From IMG/VR virus record IMGVR_UViG_3300027969_000136, positions 1 through 52,384 of that record: DNA of 52,384 bases; one strand, given 5' to 3'. Of the stretch, positions 22,796 through 31,778 are shown in pieces. A program made the position numbers and the translations under genes. The stretch is from a virus. Below the pieces are notes generated by a model that did not search any database, was not told where the DNA came from, and was given only the letters and a program-made list of their open reading frames with translations. The stretch's first letter is position 1. Every line of letters starts with the position of its first letter.

Positions 22796-25700
22796 ATGGC
22801 TATTGTTGTAAAAGATCGGGTCAAACAAACCGCATCCAATCCCGGCACGGGTACGATTACGCTGGGCGCTACAGCCACAGGGTTTCAGGCTTTCTCTGCC
22901 ATTGGTAATGGGAACGTTACTTACTTTGCAATTGTTGATGCCGCTTCTGGCGATTGGGAAGTTAACTACGGCACATACACATCTTCCGGAACAACGCTAA
23001 CTCGTAATAGCCCCCCACTGTCTTCTTCTAACGCTGGTGCATTGGTAAACTTTACGGGCACAGTAGATGTGTTCTGTACATACCCATCTGAGAAAGCCAT
23101 CTATGAAGAGGTGTCTGGTAACGTTCTAATTGACGGTGGCCCAATCACTGTTGTTGGCACAGGCGTTACAAGCTACACCACGTTCTCGGCTGCTTTGGCT
23201 GAGTTGTATGCCAACGTAGATAGCTTTGCGCAAATGTATGCGCAAAACTTAAGTGATGGATCGTCTGCCTCTACTGATATTGTTGCTTATAACGATATTG
23301 GCGATGGCACAAATAACTTTATTGATATGGGTATTGCTAGTTCCAATTACACGGAAGTGGCTTATCCAATCTTTACACCCGGTTCAGGTTATCTCTACAA
23401 CGATGGCGGTGAGTTATTTATTGGTAGTGCTACAGATGATGTGGTGTTTTTTGCCGGTGGTGTGGATACTGCTGATGAAGCGCTACGGATTGATAAAACA
23501 ACCAAAGATTTAAGCGCCACAGGTGCTCTTGGTATTGGCGGCGGTTTGACTGTGACAGGCGCAGCTTCATTCAGTTCTACAGTTGCACTGAGTGCAAACC
23601 CAACTACCGCGTTGCAAGCGGCTACCAAACAGTACGTAGACAACCAAGTTACAGCAGGTATTCACATCCATGAACCTGTTTTGGTGGCAACAACGGGTAA
23701 CTTGACTGCGACTTATACGGGTGGTGGCACAAACGCCAACATTATTCAGATTGCCAACGGCACGGACATTACGTTTTTTAGCGTCACTCCTGCAGTGGGC
23801 GATCAGTTCTACATTGGTAGTTCAAGTAATGGTTTGATTGCCAACACTGCGTATTTTGTTGTAAATATTGTTAGCGGATCAACCATCCAAGCGTCGTTGA
23901 CATTTGATGGCGCAATTGTTACTGGGTTGACCAATGGTTCACCCACCATTCCCTCTGTCATTAACTCAGGCGTTGGCGCATACCTGACCAATTCGGGTGC
24001 ACAGGCGGCGCTGTCAATTGATGGTGTTGCTCTAGCATCTACTAATCGGGTTCTTGTTCGCAACCAAACCACGGCATCGCAGAATGGTGTTTACACCGTA
24101 ACCACTGTTGGTACAGGCGCAACTAATTGGGTTTTAACTCGCGCAACAGACGCTGACAGGGTTATTCCAACAGACCCCTTGGGATTGGGCACAGGCGATT
24201 ATTTCTTTGTGCAATCCGGCACGCTCGGTGCAGGCGATTCTTTTGTCCTGACCACCGAACCCAACACAATGATTATTGGGTATACCGCACTGACATATAC
24301 ACAGTTCAGTGGTGGTATTACATACACTGGCGGTACTAACATTGATGTGACAGGGCAAGTTATCTCTGTCACAGGTGCTATTGGTGCAACAAACGGTGGT
24401 ACGGGCACGGCTACTGTTGCTACAGGCGACCTGCTTTATGGCTCTGCCGCTAATACATGGAGCAAACTTGGTGTTGGTTCTGCATACAAGTCTTTAGTTG
24501 TCAATGCCGCAGGCACATTGCCTGAATGGAACGCTGTTGCTTTAAACCAATCGGGCGCAGTGTCCGGTGCTTTACCCACTGCTAATGGCGGTACAAACTT
24601 AACAACATATACATTGGGTGACACACTGTACTCAAGTGCGGCTAATACATTAACCAAACTTTCTGGAAATACAACCACGACCAAGAAGTTTTTGGTTCAA
24701 ACTGGTACGGGTGCGGCTTCTGCGGCTCCTACTTGGGATGTAGTTAATGGTGCAGATGTAAACGGAAATATCTCTGGATCGGCTGGGTCTGTGGCAAATG
24801 CGCTAACGTTGGGTACATATCTGACGGGCACTAGCTTTAACGGCTCTACTGCTGTAACGGCAACCGTTGACGCAACATCAGCTAATACTGCCTCCAAAGT
24901 GGTGGCACGGGATTCTTCAGGCAACTTCTCAGCCGGAACAATTACAGCTACTTTGAGTGGTTCCTCAACAAGCGCAACAACGGCCACCAACTTGGCTGGC
25001 GGTGCTAACTTACAGATTCCATATCAAACAGGCGCTGGAACTACATCATTTATCACTGCGGCTTCAGGTACAAACTACGTTCTAAACTACACCGGCTCTG
25101 CATTTAGCTGGGTGGCGGGAACAATCTCCGGCGTGGCTTTGGGTTCCAACCTAAATGCTTTGACGCTTGGTACATATTTAACTGGAACAAGCTACAACGG
25201 CAGTACAACAGTGACTGCGGCGGTAGATGCAACTTCTGCTAATACAGCTTCTAAGGTTGTAGCTCGTGATTCCTCTGGTAATTTCTCAGCCGGTACGATT
25301 ACAGCGGCTTTAACTGGAAATGCAACAACGGCAACAACGTTGGCTACGGCGCGGGCAATTTACGGTAATAATTTTGATGGATCGGCGGCGTTAACGCAGG
25401 TCATTGCTTCTACATACGGCGGTACAGGTAACGGATTTACCAAGTTTAGCGGCCCAACAACGGCTGAAAGAACCTTTACGTTACCTGACGCTACAGCAAC
25501 TATTCTGACTTCCAATGCGGCAGTTACAGTAGGACAAGGCGGTACGGGTTTAACAGCAGGAACTTCTGGCGGCATACCTTACTACAGTAGTACCAGTGCA
25601 ATAACGTCTTCTGCTCTTTTGACGCAGTACGGTGTTGTTTATGGTGGGGGCGCTGGAGCGGCTCCTGTGGCTACTGCGGCTGGAACAACCGGTCAAGTTT

Positions 25701-26461
25701 TGCAAGCCACTACAAGTGGAGCACCAGTATGGGGTACTACCTACGCAGGTACGGTTACTTCAGTTGGGTTTACTGGCGGCATTATTACGGTTGCCACTCA
25801 AACAACTACCCCAGCATTTACGGTTGCTGGAACAAGTGGTGGCATACCTTACTTCTCTAGTGCAAGCACTTGGGCTACTTCTGCGGCTTTAGCGGCTAAT
25901 TCGCTAGTTATTGGAGGTGGTGCGGGTGTTGCGCCGTCTACTACAACAACAGCAACAGGTGCTTTAACATTCCTTGGAACGCCTACCAGTGCCAACCTTG
26001 CGGCTTTGTTGACAGATGAAACAGGTTCAGGTGCTAATGTTTTTGCAACTAGCCCTACATTGGTAACACCCCTCCTTGGCACACCAACGTCAGGTATTTT
26101 AAGTAACTGTACAGTTGACGGCACAGATGCCGTTGGTTTCCGTAACATTCCTCAGAATGCACAGACCGGCAATTACACGTTAGTTTTGGCTGACTCGGGT
26201 AAACACATCTACCACGCTGTAGCGGCAGGCGCGGCTACTTACACAATCCCTGCAAACGGTACTGTGGCATACCCAATCGGTACCGCTTTGAGTTTTGTAA
26301 ACCTGTCAACTACTTCGATCAGTATTGCAATCACCACAGATACAATGTATTTGGGCGGCACAGGTACTACAGGTACTCGTACATTGGCGCAATACGGCAC
26401 AGCCACAGCATTAAAAGTCACAAGTACCGTTTGGATAATCACCGGTAGCGGTCTAACATAA
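22796..26461 (+). CDS. large tail fibre protein, 1221 residues
   Basis: The N-terminal attachment-type domain (MAIVVKDRVKQTASNPGTGT, to about residue 110) is found on many marine and freshwater phage fibres. A long Thr/Ser/Gly/Ala shaft follows with repeats of the kind GGTGTATVATGDLLYGSA and ALTLGTYLTGTS. Two copies of a block of about 55 residues start at residues 668 and 787. The last about 135 residues (from SPTLVTPLLGTP through CTVDGTDAVGFRNIP to the end) are homologous to the C-terminus of the next gene. It is probably a trimeric receptor-binding fibre. Its AAGGA site and position after the repeat protein suggest coexpression. Confidence 0.85.
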   Translation: MAIVVKDRVKQTASNPGTGTITLGATATGFQAFSAIGNGNVTYFAIVDAASGDWEVNYGTYTSSGTTLTRNSPPLSSSNAGALVNFTGTVDVFCTYPSEKAIYEEVSGNVLIDGGPITVVGTGVTSYTTFSAALAELYANVDSFAQMYAQNLSDGSSASTDIVAYNDIGDGTNNFIDMGIASSNYTEVAYPIFTPGSGYLYNDGGELFIGSATDDVVFFAGGVDTADEALRIDKTTKDLSATGALGIGGGLTVTGAASFSSTVALSANPTTALQAATKQYVDNQVTAGIHIHEPVLVATTGNLTATYTGGGTNANIIQIANGTDITFFSVTPAVGDQFYIGSSSNGLIANTAYFVVNIVSGSTIQASLTFDGAIVTGLTNGSPTIPSVINSGVGAYLTNSGAQAALSIDGVALASTNRVLVRNQTTASQNGVYTVTTVGTGATNWVLTRATDADRVIPTDPLGLGTGDYFFVQSGTLGAGDSFVLTTEPNTMIIGYTALTYTQFSGGITYTGGTNIDVTGQVISVTGAIGATNGGTGTATVATGDLLYGSAANTWSKLGVGSAYKSLVVNAAGTLPEWNAVALNQSGAVSGALPTANGGTNLTTYTLGDTLYSSAANTLTKLSGNTTTTKKFLVQTGTGAASAAPTWDVVNGADVNGNISGSAGSVANALTLGTYLTGTSFNGSTAVTATVDATSANTASKVVARDSSGNFSAGTITATLSGSSTSATTATNLAGGANLQIPYQTGAGTTSFITAASGTNYVLNYTGSAFSWVAGTISGVALGSNLNALTLGTYLTGTSYNGSTTVTAAVDATSANTASKVVARDSSGNFSAGTITAALTGNATTATTLATARAIYGNNFDGSAALTQVIASTYGGTGNGFTKFSGPTTAERTFTLPDATATILTSNAAVTVGQGGTGLTAGTSGGIPYYSSTSAITSSALLTQYGVVYGGGAGAAPVATAAGTTGQVLQATTSGAPVWGTTYAGTVTSVGFTGGIITVATQTTTPAFTVAGTSGGIPYFSSASTWATSAALAANSLVIGGGAGVAPSTTTTATGALTFLGTPTSANLAALLTDETGSGANVFATSPTLVTPLLGTPTSGILSNCTVDGTDAVGFRNIPQNAQTGNYTLVLADSGKHIYHAVAAGAATYTIPANGTVAYPIGTALSFVNLSTTSISIAITTDTMYLGGTGTTGTRTLAQYGTATALKVTSTVWIITGSGLT
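24797..25317 (+). repeat. two in-frame copies of a ~164-bp fibre-shaft block
   Basis: Copy 1 is at 24797-24960 and copy 2 at 25154-25317, offset 357 bp (119 codons). The encoded segments are nearly identical (NALTLGTYLTGTS, then VDATSANTASKVVARDSSG and NFSAGTITA), but most third codon positions differ between them. Confidence 0.85.
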
Positions 26462-26469
26462 GGACAATC

Positions 26470-27534
26470 ATGTCATCGTATTCCAATCTTAAATTTGAAA
26501 TTATTGATGTTGGCGGAAGTGACGGCGCATGGGGTGGTATTACCAACACAAATATTGGTACAGCCATTGAACAAGCCATTGTTGGTATGGCTGTGTTGGA
26601 AACAGCCGATTTTTCTTCCAATGCAATAACACTACCGTTTGCCAATACCCCATCTGCGCAAGACTTTCGTGCACTTTGTTTAAATATCACTGCTACGTTG
26701 ACAGGCGCGGGAACAGTTAATGTGCCTGCAATTCAAAAACCGTACTTGGTTTTAAACAACTCAGTAGGTGGATTTGCCGTTACAGTTAAAGTTACCGGCC
26801 TAACGGGTGTTTCTGTTCCCAACGGCAAAGGATGCCTTGTTTACAACAATGGTACAGATGTTGGCGCAGCTATTACGCATTTGACTTCTTTAACTTTGGC
26901 CTCACCCCTTGCGGTGACTTCCGGTGGCACAGGCACAACCACCCCTGCCCTTGTACAAGGCACAAACGTAACAATCACAGGCAGTTGGCCTAACCAAACA
27001 ATCAATGCTGCTGGTGCAGCGCAGGTTTATCCCAGCGCAGGTATTGCCAATTCAACAGGGTCTGCATGGGGCACAAGCTACACTACTTCGGGTAGCGGAA
27101 CGGTGGTTGCGTTGGCAACCTCGCCAACACTGGTCACTCCCGTGCTTGGAACTCCTTCTTCAGGAATTTTAAGTGCTTGTACAGTAGACGGCACGGACGG
27201 TGTTGGTTTTAGAAATATCCCAATTAACAGCCAGAGTACGGACTACACATTGGTACTAGCTGATGCAGGCAAGAGTATTTTTCATCCTTCTACGGACGCA
27301 AACAGTCGCACATTTACAATCCCTGCCAACGGCTCCGTTGCATATCCTATTGGTACGGCAGTTAGTTTTTTAAACATGTCAGCAAACAATCTGACAATTG
27401 CAATTACTTCTGACACAATGTATCTAACGGCGCAAGGCACAACCGGCAGTAGAACTTTGGCACAATACGGTTCTGCAACAGCAATCAAAATGACAAGTAC
27501 AACTTGGATGATTACAGGGAGCGCGTTGACATGA
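26470..27534 (+). CDS. second tail fibre protein, 354 residues
   Basis: The N-terminus is its own type (MSSYSNLKFEIIDVGGSDGA, GGITNTNIGTAIEQAIVGM), as in fibre or appendage proteins that bind the particle through a short adaptor domain. The C-terminal part from about residue 218 is homologous to the C-terminus of the large fibre at 22796: SPTLVTPVLGTPSSGILS, CTVDGTDGVGFRNIP, TIPANGSVAYPIGTAVSF and TRTLAQYG-like blocks occur in the same order. The shared domain may be a receptor-binding tip or a trimerisation cap. The stop overlaps the next start. Confidence 0.8.
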   Translation: MSSYSNLKFEIIDVGGSDGAWGGITNTNIGTAIEQAIVGMAVLETADFSSNAITLPFANTPSAQDFRALCLNITATLTGAGTVNVPAIQKPYLVLNNSVGGFAVTVKVTGLTGVSVPNGKGCLVYNNGTDVGAAITHLTSLTLASPLAVTSGGTGTTTPALVQGTNVTITGSWPNQTINAAGAAQVYPSAGIANSTGSAWGTSYTTSGSGTVVALATSPTLVTPVLGTPSSGILSACTVDGTDGVGFRNIPINSQSTDYTLVLADAGKSIFHPSTDANSRTFTIPANGSVAYPIGTAVSFLNMSANNLTIAITSDTMYLTAQGTTGSRTLAQYGSATAIKMTSTTWMITGSALT

Positions 27535-29027
27535 GTGGTATCCTTCAAAATTTTGCCTATGGCCGAGCATTCACCTCGGCTCCTGTAAACACTGTGGCTC
27601 CAGCGGTGACTGGCACGGCGCAGGCACGGCAAACATTAAGTTGTTCTACAGGCACTTGGACAGGAATTCCTACGCCTACTTACACATATCAGTGGCAGTA
27701 CGGTGCTTCAAACACTCCCATTTCAGGTGCAACAGCTAGCACCTATGTTGTAGCAACTACGTATGTTGGTCAAACAATTCGTTGTGTAGTAACGGCAACT
27801 AACTCTACTGCGGCGGTTAGCGCAAACTCAAACTCGACTTCTGCTGTGACAGCCAACGTGCCAGCGGCACCAACAATTGGTACAGCAACAAGCGCAGGAG
27901 CAACAAGCGCAACAGTTACATACACAGCCCCTGCGGATAATGGCGGTGCAACAATCACGCTTTATACGGCCACATCTTCTCCCGGCGGTTTGACGGGTAC
28001 TTTGGCTACTGCTGGATCAGGAACAATTACAGTTTCAGGTTTGACAACCGGTACGGCTTACACATTCACAGTTAAAGCAACTAACTCTGTCGGTCAAAGT
28101 GCCGCAAGTGCCGCGTCCAATAGTGTAACCCCTGCAATTGTTACGGGACAACAAGCATACACAACTGCTGGCACATATTCATGGACAGCACCTGCTGGTG
28201 TAACTTCTGTGTCTGTAATGGTGGTTGGAGGCGGGGGCGGCTCTATCGTACAAGATCTTGAACAATGTATCTGTTGCGTTACTTATGTAACCCCTTCAAC
28301 AAGTGCTGGCGGTGGGGGCGCTGCTTTGGGGTGGAAAAATAATTATTCAGTAACTCCCGGAAATTCTTATTCAGTAAAAGTTGGTGCAGGTGGAACTGCA
28401 GAGGGTGCAAATGGTGGCAATAGTTATTTTGTTAGTACCGCTGTAATTTATGCCAATGGAGGAACAACACCAATTGGTTTTTCTAATTGTGGAGAAACAG
28501 CATCGTATTGGGGCCCCACTAACGGTGCCAATGTTGGCGGCGGCAATGGTGGATCTTCACATTACGTTTCAGAATACACACTTGGCTGTTCTAATGGCGG
28601 TGGTGGTGCTGGAGGTTATTCGTGCCCCGGAGGAAATGGTAAACGGGGTTCAGCTGTTTGGTTTTCTGGCGGTGAGTTTTATAGTCGCGCTGCTACAGCG
28701 GGATCGGGTGGTGGTGGTGGTGGTGGAACCAAAAGCACAACCGCTTCACAAGCATCAGGTGCGGGTGGAGGAGTTGGTCTTTTAGGTTTGGGCTCCTGTG
28801 GAACAGTAGGAAGTGGTAACGGCGGTGGTGGTGGCGGTGGTTCTGGAGGCTGTAGCGGAAGCGCTTTTAACGGAACAAGAAACGGCGGTACATATGGCGG
28901 CGGTGCAGGCGGAACAAGTGCTGTTGCAACCAATCGTACCGGAGGTACTGGCGGTGGTGGTGCTGTGCGTATTCTTTGGCCCGGCAACACACGATCATTC
29001 CCATCAACCAATACAGGTAATTTGTAA
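27531..29027 (+). CDS. adhesin with Ig-like, fibronectin-like and polyglycine domains
   Basis: I start at the ATG at 27531 (MSGILQNFAYGRAF), which overlaps the previous stop. Domains, residues approximate: 15-115 a bacterial Ig-like domain (TYTYQWQYGASNTPISGATA), 116-205 a fibronectin type III-like domain (TVTYTAPADNGGATITLY, GLTTGTAYTFTVKATN), and 215-490 a glycine-rich domain. The last begins SVSVMVVGGGGGS and contains many GGGG runs. Polyglycine-rich tips are known in T4-like gp38 adhesins, where glycine helices carry the receptor loops. This protein is likely the host-recognition tip of the fibre set. Confidence 0.75.
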   Translation: MSGILQNFAYGRAFTSAPVNTVAPAVTGTAQARQTLSCSTGTWTGIPTPTYTYQWQYGASNTPISGATASTYVVATTYVGQTIRCVVTATNSTAAVSANSNSTSAVTANVPAAPTIGTATSAGATSATVTYTAPADNGGATITLYTATSSPGGLTGTLATAGSGTITVSGLTTGTAYTFTVKATNSVGQSAASAASNSVTPAIVTGQQAYTTAGTYSWTAPAGVTSVSVMVVGGGGGSIVQDLEQCICCVTYVTPSTSAGGGGAALGWKNNYSVTPGNSYSVKVGAGGTAEGANGGNSYFVSTAVIYANGGTTPIGFSNCGETASYWGPTNGANVGGGNGGSSHYVSEYTLGCSNGGGGAGGYSCPGGNGKRGSAVWFSGGEFYSRAATAGSGGGGGGGTKSTTASQASGAGGGVGLLGLGSCGTVGSGNGGGGGGGSGGCSGSAFNGTRNGGTYGGGAGGTSAVATNRTGGTGGGGAVRILWPGNTRSFPSTNTGNL

Positions 29028-29509
29028 TGAGCTACTACATTAAAGTTGAAAATGGGCAAGCGGTTGGACACCCTGCCATAGAAGAAAATTTGCTTGTTGT
29101 TTATGGACGGATACCTGAAGGTTGGGAGCCATTAACTTTGGTTGACCCTCACACATTACCGCAACGAGTATTAAAACAATATGCTTCAGAACCTACATAC
29201 AAGATAGTTGACGGTGCATGGACACAAGTTTGGGAACAAATAGATAGCCCTCCTGAAATAATTGCAAAATATGTTGAGGTACAAAAAACACTGCTTTTAA
29301 GCTCCACAGAAAGTTTTTCAGATAATTTTTCAGCATGGGTGTTTAATCCTACAACTTTAAAATTTGAGCCCCCAGTACCAAAACCAACAGACGGGCACTA
29401 CAAATGGCACGGCCCTAGCAATATGTTTAAAGAAGCACCTTTAAAACCAACAGACGGTAAAACCTATCGTTTTAACTTCTATACTTGGGAATGGGAAGAA
29501 ATAATTTAA
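29027..29509 (+). CDS. probable fibre accessory/assembly protein, 160 residues
   Basis: Starts MSYYIKVENGQAVGHPAIEE in a TAATG overlap with the adhesin stop. The N-terminal part (GHPAIEENLL) and the Trp-rich end (HYKWHGPSNMFKEAPLKP, TYRFNFYTWEWEEI) resemble proteins that follow fibre genes and assist folding or attachment. No catalytic motif. Codon use is AT-richer than in the capsid genes. Confidence 0.55.
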   Translation: MSYYIKVENGQAVGHPAIEENLLVVYGRIPEGWEPLTLVDPHTLPQRVLKQYASEPTYKIVDGAWTQVWEQIDSPPEIIAKYVEVQKTLLLSSTESFSDNFSAWVFNPTTLKFEPPVPKPTDGHYKWHGPSNMFKEAPLKPTDGKTYRFNFYTWEWEEII

Positions 29510-29532
29510 ACGTTAATTAACAGGAGAACGGT

Positions 29533-30258
29533 ATGGCAAAATCTAAAAAATCAAATAAAAGTTGTAAAGCAGCCGAGTCAGTTGCTGAAGTGGTGCAAAA
29601 CACGCAAGTTCAAACTGCAGTGTACTTCCCGTCAACAATTTATGTTCTTGAGCGTCCTGATTTTTTAGAAACTGTAAGCCGTGTCTCTGAAGAAAACCTA
29701 GAAATTAGCCGTGCCAAACGAGATTTAAATGAAATCTACCCCGTTGTAATGACGGAAAGTTTTTTTGCCGATCCTCGCATGAAAGACTTTTCAGAGTTTG
29801 TTGGCGCTACTGCATGGAACATCTTGAACGAGCAAGGGTACAACATGCAAAACTTCAACACTACATTTATGGAAATGTGGACGCAAGAGCACCACAAGCA
29901 CTCAGCCATGGATCAACACATCCACGGATACGGTTCTCAAATTGTTGGTTTTTATTTTCTTGAAACGCCTGAAAATTGTTCAAGGGTTGTGTTCCATGAT
30001 CCGAGAGCATCTAAAACACCAATTGATCTACCAGAACAAGACGCAAGTGTTGCAACTTTTGCAAGCAAAATGGTTAATTTCCAACCAAAACCCGGCATGT
30101 TAATGTTTGCAAACGCTTGGTTGGCGCACTCGTTTACACGGCACGCGGCTGAAACACCAATCAAATTTGTGCACTTTAACTTAGGTGTACAGTACACTGA
30201 GAACGCTGTGTTCGCCGCACCCGCCGTTGCTGCTCCTGCTGGCGCAGAAGTAATATGA
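29533..30258 (+). CDS. 2-oxoglutarate/Fe(II)-dependent oxygenase-like protein
   Basis: A 241-residue protein whose second half follows a putative 2OG-Fe(II) oxygenase family common in phages. DQHIHGYGSQIVGFYFLETP holds the proximal HxH (H129, H131), FHDPRAS follows, and the distal site is FANAWLAHSFTRH (H199, R203) with the FNL strand after it. The family normally binds iron by this triad and 2-oxoglutarate by the basic residue. The substrate may be a fibre or host protein or a nucleotide; the location next to adhesin genes favours a structural target, by inference only. The ribosome-binding site is good (AGGAG). Confidence 0.7.
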   Translation: MAKSKKSNKSCKAAESVAEVVQNTQVQTAVYFPSTIYVLERPDFLETVSRVSEENLEISRAKRDLNEIYPVVMTESFFADPRMKDFSEFVGATAWNILNEQGYNMQNFNTTFMEMWTQEHHKHSAMDQHIHGYGSQIVGFYFLETPENCSRVVFHDPRASKTPIDLPEQDASVATFASKMVNFQPKPGMLMFANAWLAHSFTRHAAETPIKFVHFNLGVQYTENAVFAAPAVAAPAGAEVI

Positions 30259-30515
30259 ACACGTATCGCATCCGCTTTAACAAAGCCCGTGGCCAAGAAG
30301 GTCGCGGGACAGTGGATCATGTGTGGCGCGTGTTTGAAAACGGTAAAGAGTTTCTGTTCAAGAACCTTGACATCACCACGCCCGTCAAAAGCGAAAAAGA
30401 TGCAAACGGGGTAGACTACAACATCACTTGCCAAGGCTATATGACAATTGATCGAGACACATCGACAGCAGTCATAACAGCCAAGGTCAAAAAGAAACTC
30501 CCAGAATTAGTATGA
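30255..30515 (+). CDS. 86-residue hypothetical protein
   Basis: Starts MNTYRIRFNKARGQEGRGTV; a small beta-rich basic domain (HVWRVFENGKEFLFKNLDI, YNITCQGYMTID) that recurs in environmental phages without a known role. It overlaps the oxygenase end by four bases (ATGA) and leads into the lysis cassette. Confidence 0.65.
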   Translation: MNTYRIRFNKARGQEGRGTVDHVWRVFENGKEFLFKNLDITTPVKSEKDANGVDYNITCQGYMTIDRDTSTAVITAKVKKKLPELV

Positions 30516-30518
30516 TGT

Positions 30519-30806
30519 ATGCGCTGGCTCCTTCTGTTACTGCTGTTGGGGCTAGTTGGAGCCGTAGCCAAGAGTGGCTGTCATGTACGCGAGTTCTATG
30601 GGATTGGCTATACAACGCACGACCCGACCGAGCGTCACAAAGAAATGATGGCGTGGCTCGACAAGAATGCGCCCTATTGCAAGTCAACCGAATACATGGT
30701 GATCTGGAACAATCTGGCAGAGTGGGCGGGCACGGCAGACTCCACATGGCTGCGGGCTAAAGTTGTTCATGGATACAAAGATGCGCTTGAACGTGAAAAG
30801 AAATGA
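30519..30806 (+). CDS. secreted protein with signal peptide, lysis region
   Basis: 95 residues: MRWLLLLLLLGLVGAVAKSG is a strong signal sequence. The mature part has two Cys (C21 and C54), which suits a periplasmic disulfide, and ends in a charged helix (HGYKDALEREKK). The SGC after the hydrophobic core resembles a lipobox only poorly, so a lipoprotein is doubtful. Periplasmic location near holin and lysozyme genes suggests a lysis accessory (spanin-like or inhibitor), which is not demonstrated. Confidence 0.6.
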   Translation: MRWLLLLLLLGLVGAVAKSGCHVREFYGIGYTTHDPTERHKEMMAWLDKNAPYCKSTEYMVIWNNLAEWAGTADSTWLRAKVVHGYKDALEREKK

Positions 30807-31042
30807 TTCCGCCCATACACAAGTGGTATCCGATGGTTCAGCCGGGGGGCGAGCCAACTAAGACGGATGCGCTTGAGCGCAGGCAAGAACGTCTTGAAGA
30901 AGAGTACAAGCAGGCGTTAAAGATGAAAAAGGTTAAGGACAAAATTGATGATCTTGAGTTTGAGTTGTACGTAAAGAAAGCTGAACGCAACCAACTTAGC
31001 CTTGAGATTTTTACAAACCGCAAAGTGGACATACTGGCATAA
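30803..31042 (+). CDS. 79-residue coiled-coil hypothetical protein
   Basis: Starts MIPPIHKWYPMVQPGGEPTK, then a long charged coiled coil (ALERRQERLEEEYKQALKMK, then DKIDDLEFELYVKKAERN). It overlaps the preceding gene by four bases and is followed two bases after the stop by the next one. It could be an assembly or lysis accessory; family not recognised. Confidence 0.6.
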   Translation: MIPPIHKWYPMVQPGGEPTKTDALERRQERLEEEYKQALKMKKVKDKIDDLEFELYVKKAERNQLSLEIFTNRKVDILA

Positions 31043-31043
31043 C

Positions 31044-31769
31044 ATGGTTACAGCAAAGAAACCCCCAGCTAAGGTAGCGCCTGTTAAACGGCGAACACCC
31101 AAGCCTAAAGCCGAGCAGACAATCAATGTGTCTGTTGCCGCGCCAGCACCTGCTAAAGCTGAAGCCAAGAAGGACGACAGCACTGTTGGTAAAGTCATTG
31201 GTTTGATTGAGTGGGTGGACAATCCGTTTAAGCTGTTTACAGTTATCCTGCTATCGTTCTTGTTCTTTGCTGGCTATTTTGCTTGGGACTCACGTACTGT
31301 CATCTTGAACGCCATAACAAGCTCAAGCCACCAGCCGCAGCTTAAAGAAATCAAAGTACTAGAACATGTAGCCCAAAAGCTACAAAAGGATTTAGAAGCC
31401 GAGACTGTGCTGGTTCACAAGGTAGCTTTGGTTGTAAATAGCCGGACTACGCTACTTGCATATGGTTCTAAGGGTCGGGAAACTTTGCTTGACGGCTACA
31501 ACTCCACTCTGTTTGGCAAAGATTCAACCCGTAATACCGCAGTCATTGCCATGATGAACGGTGAAGTCTATTGCGATAAGCTGGTGGCCTCTGGTAAAAC
31601 ATCCGAGTGGGAAGAAAAGCAGGGCGTAGGTTACATCTGCCGTGGCTCTATTCCGCCTGAAATGGGCGCTTTTGAAGGTTACATTTCCGTTGGATTTACC
31701 AAAGAACCGCAAGACCTTGGCGCAGTCAAAACCCGTATTAACCTAGCCGCCACTGAGATGGCTAAATAA
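31044..31769 (+). CDS. membrane protein with basic tail and periplasmic domain, lysis region
   Basis: 241 residues from ATG 31044. Residues 1-55 are basic and Pro/Ala/Lys-rich. A single membrane helix lies at about 62-83 (FKLFTVILLSFLFFAGYFAW). The rest is a periplasmic domain with two Cys (in GEVYCDKL and GYICRGSI). The upstream in-frame extension lacks a ribosome-binding site. A type II membrane protein with a periplasmic sensor-like domain beside a holin may regulate lysis (compare T4 RI/RIII in role only). Function unknown. Confidence 0.6.
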   Translation: MVTAKKPPAKVAPVKRRTPKPKAEQTINVSVAAPAPAKAEAKKDDSTVGKVIGLIEWVDNPFKLFTVILLSFLFFAGYFAWDSRTVILNAITSSSHQPQLKEIKVLEHVAQKLQKDLEAETVLVHKVALVVNSRTTLLAYGSKGRETLLDGYNSTLFGKDSTRNTAVIAMMNGEVYCDKLVASGKTSEWEEKQGVGYICRGSIPPEMGAFEGYISVGFTKEPQDLGAVKTRINLAATEMAK

Positions 31770-31778
31770 GGAGTAACC

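Noticed and set aside
30512-30760. Alternative frame of 82 codons overlapping the signal-peptide gene
   Set aside because: The other frame (30519-30806) has a textbook signal sequence and connects to the next gene by overlap.
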